Assembly: GCA_000436075.1 (NCBI GenBank)
Contig: FR884587.1
Location: 1-11,517, forward strand
Length of the DNA: 11,517 bases
Reading direction: 5' to 3'
Source: Eggerthella sp. CAG:209
GTDB taxonomy: Bacteria; Actinomycetota; Coriobacteriia; Coriobacteriales; Eggerthellaceae
The number at the start of each line of letters is the position of its first letter. Position 1 is the first letter of the stretch. A model generated the notes under the pieces. It saw only the letters and a list, made by a program, of their open reading frames with translations. It was not told the DNA's origin and made no database searches. Positions 6,072 to 11,517 of the stretch are shown here, piece after piece. The translations under genes and the position numbers were made by a program.

Positions 6072-8783
6072 CTATCCTTCGGTGGTAACCGTTACTTCGT
6101 CGATCGCAATGGACTTCAGGTACTCCTTGTCCAGGATGCAGCCGAGGCCGACGGGGTTCTTGGGCGCATTCAGCACCAATTCGCCGTGCTCAAGCTCCAA
6201 CGGAGGAAGGGCGGTATCGTGGGCAAAATATGCCGAATAATCCGAAACATCGGGCGGCAAATCCATGCCTGGCAAGGTTGCGAAAGCCGCGTGCATGCGC
6301 TTCGAAACGCCCGTGTCGAACATGCCGCCCATCCAAACCGTTTTGCCAAGGCTGCGCATCCAGTGGTAGAAGTCGAGCGTGGGCTGAATGCCGCCGAACT
6401 TCGCAATCTTCAAGGCATAGCAACGAAGGTTGTCCAACCCCATGGCTGCTTCCATATCGCTTGCGGTTACCACCGATTCGTCCAGGCACACCATGGTTTT
6501 CAGTTCATCCTGCAGCAGCGAAAGGCGCACAAATAGATTGCGCTCGCCACTGCTGGGAACGTAGCTCGGATTGTAAGGTTCCTCGATGCATGCAGGGTTC
6601 AATGCGTCGAGCTTATACAGCACGTTCAGGTGCGATTCGTCGAACGACTGGTTGGCGTCGAGCATCAGCGTCAGGTCGGAATGGTCGGCGCGCACAGCAG
6701 CCACGCATTCGAGTGCGGTTTCCGGCTCGATCTTCATCTTCACACGGGTGTACCCCTGGGCTACCAGGCTGTCTACCGCCGCACGCACTTCTTCAACAGG
6801 GGCAATGCCCACCACGGCACCGCCCAGAATCTTCTCGGCGTTCGAGCCGCCGATCATCTTCGAAAGCGGTTGACCGATGATCTTGCCGTACAAGTCCCAG
6901 ATGGCAGGTTCCACCGCAGCTTTCGCCATGGGATACTTCGCCAAACCGGGGAACGTGGCAAGGGAAGCGGAAACCTCGCTGGGATGCAGGTAGCGCTCGC
7001 CCAGCACCACAGGGGCAATGGAGTCGCGCACTACGGCGTAGTCTTCGCCGATGGTTTCAGGCAGATACCAATTGGTGGCAAACGAAACGCACTCGGAAAT
7101 ACCTGTGCGCCCAGCCCAGTCTTCCACTTCCACGAAGAACGATTCGCGGAAATCGACGTTGCCCTTGGCCGTCTTCACGGGATGGGAAAAGGGCTGCTTC
7201 ACGCGATACAGGGTAAGCGACTTGATGTCGATGCGCTTATCGTAGCGCTGCTTCAGCGCACGTCGGTCCACCTTGCCGGCGATGGTGCGCGGGAATTCGT
7301 CCATCACCAAAATATGTTTGGGGTGATGAAGCTTCGACATGCAACCATTCAGGTAATCGTGCACCATATGGGCGTATTCCTGCGGGCACGTTGCCGGACG
7401 AATGAAGCTCTGAGCAGGGTCGATTCCAAACTCTTCTTGGTCGCGGGCGATGGCTTCGGCAGAATAGTCGGCCTCGATGAACGCCACAGGGCGATACCCC
7501 CAGGTTTCATCGGCGGTGCCGAACACATAGGCATCCTTCACGCCGGGAATGCCCAGCAGAACATCCTGAACTTCGGCCGGGTAGATGTTTTCGCCGCCTG
7601 AAATAATGAGGTCTTCGGTGCGCGCGTACACACGCAAAAGACCGTTACGGTCGATAGATGCTCTGTCACCGGTAACGAAATAGCCATCGGCGCTCATGGC
7701 CTTGCGAGCATTCAGGTAACCCTCGAAGATGCCAGGGCCCGCAACGTGCAGCTGGCCAATGCCATCGGCATCGGGGCTTACGACGCGAGCATCGTAGCCG
7801 GGCAGAAGCTCCAGCCCGCCATCGAAACCGCGGATTACTGGAGCCGCGGCAATGAAGCTGGAAGTTTCCGTCATGCCGTAGCTGGAGTACAAGTTTGCTT
7901 TTGCGCGCAAAGCCATGCGCAGCGTCTTTTCGTTCAGCGCCGCACCGCCCAAAAGAATGCATGCGTACTGCCCGATAACCCTGTCGCGATCGTTTTCCAG
8001 CAAATCGGCCAGAATCTTATCCACTACAGAAATATGCGTAACGCGGAAACTCAGCACGTCATTCAGCACGCGCACGGGGTTGTAGCGCTCGTACACGATG
8101 AACGAGCCACCGCTCAGAAGAGAGCGCACCATGATTTGGAAGCCGCCAATGTGGCACATGGGCAGCACCATCTGCCACACACCATAGCTCTCCAACGCCA
8201 AAGCGCGATTTGCCGCGGTGGCGGCACCGGTGATGCAATCCCACGGCAAAAGCGTGGCCTTCGGGGTTCCCGAAGAACCCGATGTGAACATGACAATGCC
8301 CGCCTCTTGACCATCCCACGCCTGTTCGCATTCGCGGGCGAACGCTTCGAACTGCGTGGCATGAGGCACAGAGCCTTCCGGCAAAGCGGCAAAATCGGCA
8401 AGGCCGTAGCCTGTCGCATCGATCATCAGGCGCTCAACCGCAGACTGCTCCAATACGTCGATGCCGGCTTCGCCCGTGGCGTTTTCCAGCTCCACGATGC
8501 GCAGCTTGCGCTCTTCGTAGGAAAGACGCGGATTCAGCAGCGCCAACGTGAAGCCGCCGTACGCCGCCGCCAAGGAAAGAATCACAATTTCGGCACCGTT
8601 GTACAGATTGCACGCAAGCGTGGTGCCACGACCGTAACCGCGCTTGGCAAGCTGCTGAGCCAAAGCCGCAGCAGCAAAGCGGGCGCGGCGATAGCTAAAC
8701 GTTACCGAGCGCGCATCCTTCTGCACGCAGAAAAACATCTGACCGGCCTTGCGGTAGGCCATTTCCGCCAATTGGGCAATCAT
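6072..8783 (-). CDS. menE-menC: Fused o-succinylbenzoate-CoA ligase (MenE) / o-succinylbenzoate synthase (MenC)
   Basis: This is a bifunctional menaquinone enzyme of 903 residues. The MenC half dehydrates SHCHC to o-succinylbenzoate, and the MenE half activates that to OSB-CoA with ATP. Residues 1 to about 515 are an ANL-family ligase: TSGSSGTPKA (167-176), YGMTET (302-307), VTGD (370-373), SGGENIYP (395-402) and the adenylation lysine K504 in GKVDRRAL. From about 519 an enolase-superfamily MenC begins, with the KMK acid/base pair (K682, K684), metal ligands D709 (LDAN), E734/E735 (IEEP) and D768 (LDES), and K792 (ALKIAK). Both halves look intact, and the junction is only about 15 residues. 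The ATG at 8783 is chosen because AAGGA lies 10 bases upstream; the GTG at 8792 has it only 1 base away. It lies 32 bases after menB. Separate MenE and MenC proteins are the usual arrangement. Confidence 0.93.
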   Translation of the reverse strand: MIAQLAEMAYRKAGQMFFCVQKDARSVTFSYRRARFAAAALAQQLAKRGYGRGTTLACNLYNGAEIVILSLAAAYGGFTLALLNPRLSYEERKLRIVELENATGEAGIDVLEQSAVERLMIDATGYGLADFAALPEGSVPHATQFEAFARECEQAWDGQEAGIVMFTSGSSGTPKATLLPWDCITGAATAANRALALESYGVWQMVLPMCHIGGFQIMVRSLLSGGSFIVYERYNPVRVLNDVLSFRVTHISVVDKILADLLENDRDRVIGQYACILLGGAALNEKTLRMALRAKANLYSSYGMTETSSFIAAAPVIRGFDGGLELLPGYDARVVSPDADGIGQLHVAGPGIFEGYLNARKAMSADGYFVTGDRASIDRNGLLRVYARTEDLIISGGENIYPAEVQDVLLGIPGVKDAYVFGTADETWGYRPVAFIEADYSAEAIARDQEEFGIDPAQSFIRPATCPQEYAHMVHDYLNGCMSKLHHPKHILVMDEFPRTIAGKVDRRALKQRYDKRIDIKSLTLYRVKQPFSHPVKTAKGNVDFRESFFVEVEDWAGRTGISECVSFATNWYLPETIGEDYAVVRDSIAPVVLGERYLHPSEVSASLATFPGLAKYPMAKAAVEPAIWDLYGKIIGQPLSKMIGGSNAEKILGGAVVGIAPVEEVRAAVDSLVAQGYTRVKMKIEPETALECVAAVRADHSDLTLMLDANQSFDESHLNVLYKLDALNPACIEEPYNPSYVPSSGERNLFVRLSLLQDELKTMVCLDESVVTASDMEAAMGLDNLRCYALKIAKFGGIQPTLDFYHWMRSLGKTVWMGGMFDTGVSKRMHAAFATLPGMDLPPDVSDYSAYFAHDTALPPLELEHGELVLNAPKNPVGLGCILDKEYLKSIAIDEVTVTTEG

Positions 8784-8815
8784 TGCCGTCACATCCTTTA
8801 TCAGGGAATTTCAGA

Positions 8816-9655
8816 TCAGGGGAATTTCGGGAACTTGTCGAAGTCGGGCTTGCGCTTTTCCTTGAAGGCGTCACGGCCTTCCTTCGCTTCGTCAGACGTG
8901 TAGTACAGAAGCGTGGCGTCGCCTGCAAGCTGCTGCAAACCGGCATAGCCGTCGGTAGCAGCATTGAACGATGCCTTCAGGAAACGCAGGGCCGTAGGCG
9001 AAAGCTGAAGCATTTCCCTAGCCCAGGAAACGCACTCGGCTTCCAGCTCGTCGAAGGGAACAACCTTGTTCACCAGGCCCATATCCAGAGCCTCCGCTGC
9101 CGTGTACAGGCGGCAAAGGTACCAAATCTCGCGAGCCTTCTTCTGGCCGACGATAGCAGCCAAATACGAGGCACCGTAGCCACCGTCGAAACTGCCAACG
9201 CGCGGGCCGGTCTGACCGAACTTAGCGGTTTCCGCCGCAATGGAAAGGTCGCACAGGATATGAAGAACATGGCCGCCGCCCACAGCGTAGCCGTTCACCA
9301 TAGCGATAACAGGCTTGGGCACTACGCGGATAAGACGCTGCAGGTCAAGCACGTTCAGACGCGGAATGTTGTCCTCTCCTACATAGCCACCGTTGCCGCG
9401 CACCTTCTGGTCGCCGCCGGAGCAGAATGCCTGGTCTTCGTCCTTGCCGTCGTGGTTAGCGCCGGTAAGGATGATAACGCCCACTTCCTGGTCGTCACGC
9501 GCAAGGGAAAACGCGTCAAACAACTCGACGTTCGTCTTCGGAGTGAAAGCGTTGCGACGCTCGGGGCGATTGATGGTGATTTTGGCGATGCCATCGTACT
9601 TTTCGTAGATGATCTCGTCGTAATCTTTAACTTTTTCCCAAGGAAAATCGCTCAT
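8816..9655 (-). CDS. menB: 1,4-dihydroxy-2-naphthoyl-CoA synthase
   Basis: This cytosolic crotonase-fold enzyme closes the second ring of the naphthoquinone, turning OSB-CoA into 1,4-dihydroxy-2-naphthoyl-CoA. At 279 residues it is full length for the family. Visible motifs are TINRPERRNAF (27-37), CSGGDQ (78-83) and AVGGGH (124-129), which form the CoA and oxyanion sites, then FGQTGPRVGSFDGGYG (146-161) with S155 and D157, and a C-terminal EGRDAFKEKRKPDF. Gly at 150 in QTG, at the place where other MenBs carry Asp, marks the bicarbonate-dependent class (E. coli type, inferred by alignment in my head). A strong ribosome site (AAGGAAGGA) lies 5 bases before the ATG. It sits 12 bases after menH and just before menE-menC in one operon. 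Confidence 0.97.
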   Translation of the reverse strand: MSDFPWEKVKDYDEIIYEKYDGIAKITINRPERRNAFTPKTNVELFDAFSLARDDQEVGVIILTGANHDGKDEDQAFCSGGDQKVRGNGGYVGEDNIPRLNVLDLQRLIRVVPKPVIAMVNGYAVGGGHVLHILCDLSIAAETAKFGQTGPRVGSFDGGYGASYLAAIVGQKKAREIWYLCRLYTAAEALDMGLVNKVVPFDELEAECVSWAREMLQLSPTALRFLKASFNAATDGYAGLQQLAGDATLLYYTSDEAKEGRDAFKEKRKPDFDKFPKFP

Positions 9656-9667
9656 GGATGTCCTTCC

Positions 9668-10729
9668 TTATTGTTGATGCCCGGAACCTTCTGGGGCTGC
9701 ACCCCTGGGTTCTATGCCGGACAAGAATTCCTGCACTACTGTACCGTAAAGAACGGGCGCCTCTAAGTGTACGTTGTGCCCCGTTCCAAACGAAGTCACA
9801 TCGATGCCGTCGTGTTCCAAGCGATGCGCTACCGCTTCGCTGCCGCAGTCGTCGTAACCCCACAGGTACTTGACGGGCACCCAAGTATTTGCCACCACGG
9901 CGAACGCCTGTGAGGCATCGGGCATGGCGTGCTTTCCCGCGCCTTCCAGACACAACGCCATCGATTCAGCGTCGTTGGCCAAACGCTCGGGGCGAAGCTC
10001 TTCATCGAGCCCCGTTTCACGCTGCGATTCGAAAAGCGGCAGCGTCTCCCAGTACTCTACGAATTCTTCGATGCCGTTATTGCGCAACCGTTGCGCCCAG
10101 CCAGCGTTGCGCTCTTCTGCGACAGCGCGCTGCTCATTGCCCTCAGGCCCAAAATTGCAGCTTTCCAGAATCAGCGAATACAGCAGGTCTTTTTCAGAAG
10201 AGGCCAACCCCAGGGCAATGCGTCCACCCATGGAATAGCCTATAACGTGGGCGCGGCGCTTGGCGCCTTCATGCCCCATACACGCAACCTGCTCCAAGAA
10301 CGATTCCACCATACGCACCATGGCGTCGTAGCGATAAAGCTCAACGTTGCTTGGCTTACTGCTTCTGCCATGCCCCAGGAAATCAAGCGCGTATGCGCAG
10401 TGATTGCCTGAAAGGGCGGCGGCGATGATGCTCCAACTTAAGCCCGTCTGCATAAAGCCGTGGAGCAAAACAACAGGGATGTTTTCGGCCTTTCCCCACT
10501 GATATACGTGGACCTTCTGGCCTTCCCAGTCAAAGTCGAATTCGCGCGTAGGCGGCACCGTTTGTTCCTTGGAAGTTTTGCCCAGCATGCTCCACGCTGA
10601 CGCCAGAGGCTCAACTTCAGGCGAGACGTGATGAGCGCCGCACGCGCATACTTCACCGTGACCATGTTCGTGGGAGCCGCAGCCAGCATCCCCTTCGTGG
10701 TGACCGCAGCCACAAGTGTGATTGTGCAT
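9668..10729 (-). CDS. menH: MenH-type alpha/beta hydrolase (SHCHC synthase) with His/Cys-rich N-terminal tail
   Basis: It is predicted to eliminate pyruvate from SEPHCHC to give SHCHC, the step after MenD. The hydrolase core spans about 62-338: oxyanion HGF (90-92), DFLGHGRS (116-123), nucleophile S166 in GYSMGGR (164-170), an acid at D293/D294 (WGYDD) and H318 in GTGHNVH. GYSMGGR and its place between menD and menB favour MenH over a general esterase. At 353 residues it is about 100 longer than typical MenH. The extra part is mainly N-terminal: the first 34 residues hold nine His and five Cys (MHNHTCGCGHH, SHEHGHGEVCACGAHH), which resembles a metal-binding tail. The ATG is supported by GGGGAG about 6 bases upstream. 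M48 would be an internal start just before the core, but has not been shown to be used. It lies 35 bases after menD and 12 bases before menB. Confidence 0.88.
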   Translation of the reverse strand: MHNHTCGCGHHEGDAGCGSHEHGHGEVCACGAHHVSPEVEPLASAWSMLGKTSKEQTVPPTREFDFDWEGQKVHVYQWGKAENIPVVLLHGFMQTGLSWSIIAAALSGNHCAYALDFLGHGRSSKPSNVELYRYDAMVRMVESFLEQVACMGHEGAKRRAHVIGYSMGGRIALGLASSEKDLLYSLILESCNFGPEGNEQRAVAEERNAGWAQRLRNNGIEEFVEYWETLPLFESQRETGLDEELRPERLANDAESMALCLEGAGKHAMPDASQAFAVVANTWVPVKYLWGYDDCGSEAVAHRLEHDGIDVTSFGTGHNVHLEAPVLYGTVVQEFLSGIEPRGAAPEGSGHQQ

Positions 10730-10750
10730 CGGTTGCTCCCCTCAAGCACG

Positions 10751-10764
10751 TGCGCACATGCGCA
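10751..10764 (-). other. Short hairpin between menD and menH
   Basis: Directly after the menD stop the mRNA reads TGCGCATGTGCGCA, which can fold into TGCGC/GCGCA with a 4-base loop. No T-run follows, so it is not a terminator. It sits about 14 bases before the menH ribosome site and could affect mRNA stability or translation of menH. An overlapping GCACGTGC palindrome lies at 10746-10753. Confidence 0.4.
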
Positions 10765-11517
10765 TTACCAATACTGATCGTAGCGCTCCCGCACTCCCGT
10801 CAGGGGCAAGGGAACTTCTATTAAGGATATACCCTGTTCACCCAAGAATCCGCTAAATGCCTGCTTGAATTCTGCCACCGTATGCACCGTAGCTGTGGGT
10901 ACCCCAAAGGCACCCGCTGCGGCGGCAAAATCAACCTTCTGAGGCGTTAGGAACAACCTCTCGAAGTACGATTCGTCAGATTTTTGCGGCAGCATGTCGA
11001 AGATGGCACCGCCATTATTGTTCAAGAGCACGATAACGATGCTGGGCCTTGGCGAGCCTTGGCGTTCACGCAAAAGCATTTCCCCTTGCAGCGCCAGCGA
11101 ATTCAGGTCGTGCAGCAAGGTCAAATCACCCGTGACCATAACGGTTTGCTTGAAGCTTTGCGCTGCGCCCAAAGCCGTGGAAACGGTTCCGTCGATGCCG
11201 TTAAGGCCGCGGTTTGCCAACACAGTAAGATGCTTCGCTTGGCTTACGTAGAAGGCATCGAGCGCGCGGACCGACATACTGTTTGCCGTGAACAGCAGGC
11301 TTTCTGCAGGAATTTCTTCCAGCATCGCACGCAGGTAAGAACCTTCAAACTGGCTATCGGCAGCGAAATCGGTTGCCAATATGCGTTCAGTTCGGGCGCG
11401 GTCGATAAGCCCCCACTCGTGAACATTCTGCGGCAGGGGGGCGTAGGCCATAGATTCTTCTGGGTCGGGAACGGTCCCCGCTTCAAGCAAAGCCACCACG
11501 AAATCGAGCGGGTTCGC
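10765..11517 (-). CDS. menD: SEPHCHC synthase MenD, C-terminal part (5' end outside window)
   Basis: MenD is the thiamine-diphosphate enzyme that joins isochorismate and 2-oxoglutarate with loss of CO2, the first committed menaquinone step. The 250 visible residues cover the C-terminal, cofactor-binding third to half of a protein usually about 550-600 residues long. Visible motifs are NRGLNGIDGTVSTALG (102-117 of the visible part), the thiamine-diphosphate/Mg motif beginning TGDLTLLHDLNSLAL (129-143) and ending NNNGGAIFDMLPQ (166-178), all characteristic of MenD. The frame is open to the window edge; an internal GTG at 11499 is not the start. It is the first visible gene of the men operon, and its promoter is off the window. 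Confidence 0.95.
   Translation of the reverse strand, partial: ANPLDFVVALLEAGTVPDPEESMAYAPLPQNVHEWGLIDRARTERILATDFAADSQFEGSYLRAMLEEIPAESLLFTANSMSVRALDAFYVSQAKHLTVLANRGLNGIDGTVSTALGAAQSFKQTVMVTGDLTLLHDLNSLALQGEMLLRERQGSPRPSIVIVLLNNNGGAIFDMLPQKSDESYFERLFLTPQKVDFAAAAGAFGVPTATVHTVAEFKQAFSGFLGEQGISLIEVPLPLTGVRERYDQYW

Noticed and set aside
6630..8903. Long plus-strand frames (6630-7601 and 7746-8903) opposite menE-menC
   Set aside because: They are shadows of a gene whose catalytic motifs are all visible on the minus strand; no domain or ribosome site supports them.

Overview
All genes in this window lie on the minus strand and form two transcription units. The right-hand two thirds (window end down to about 4,921) is a compact menaquinone (vitamin K2) biosynthesis operon: the 3' part of menD, then menH, menB, a menE-menC gene fusion, and last a secreted/membrane bactofilin-like protein. 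A strong intrinsic terminator follows that last gene. After a non-coding stretch of about 390 bp with an extended -10 promoter and a palindromic operator-like cluster, the left third (4,530 down to 1) is one very large surface-protein gene whose 3' end lies beyond the window.

The organism is a Gram-positive bacterium that makes menaquinone. The surface protein has a signal peptide, a von Willebrand A domain and a tandem series of pilin/Cna-type isopeptide domains, which is the layout of sortase-anchored adhesins. Base composition is moderately GC-rich (mid-50s percent by eye). This combination would suit an anaerobic gut or oral actinobacterium of the Coriobacteriia (Eggerthellaceae-like), but that placement is inference from gene style and not from a marker gene.

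The men genes cover consecutive steps. MenD makes SEPHCHC, MenH eliminates pyruvate to give SHCHC, the MenC half dehydrates SHCHC to o-succinylbenzoate (OSB), the MenE half activates OSB to OSB-CoA, and MenB closes the ring to 1,4-dihydroxy-2-naphthoyl-CoA. menF, menA and the final methyltransferase are not in the window. MenC and MenE catalyse adjacent steps and are fused in one 903-residue chain, and MenH carries an unusual His/Cys-rich metal-binding-like N-terminal tail.

The surface protein contains a run of nine G (coding strand) about 110 bases after its start codon. Gain or loss of one G leads to a stop codon within roughly 20-30 codons, so the gene is a candidate for on/off phase variation. 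No tRNA, rRNA, CRISPR array, insertion sequence or phage gene was seen.
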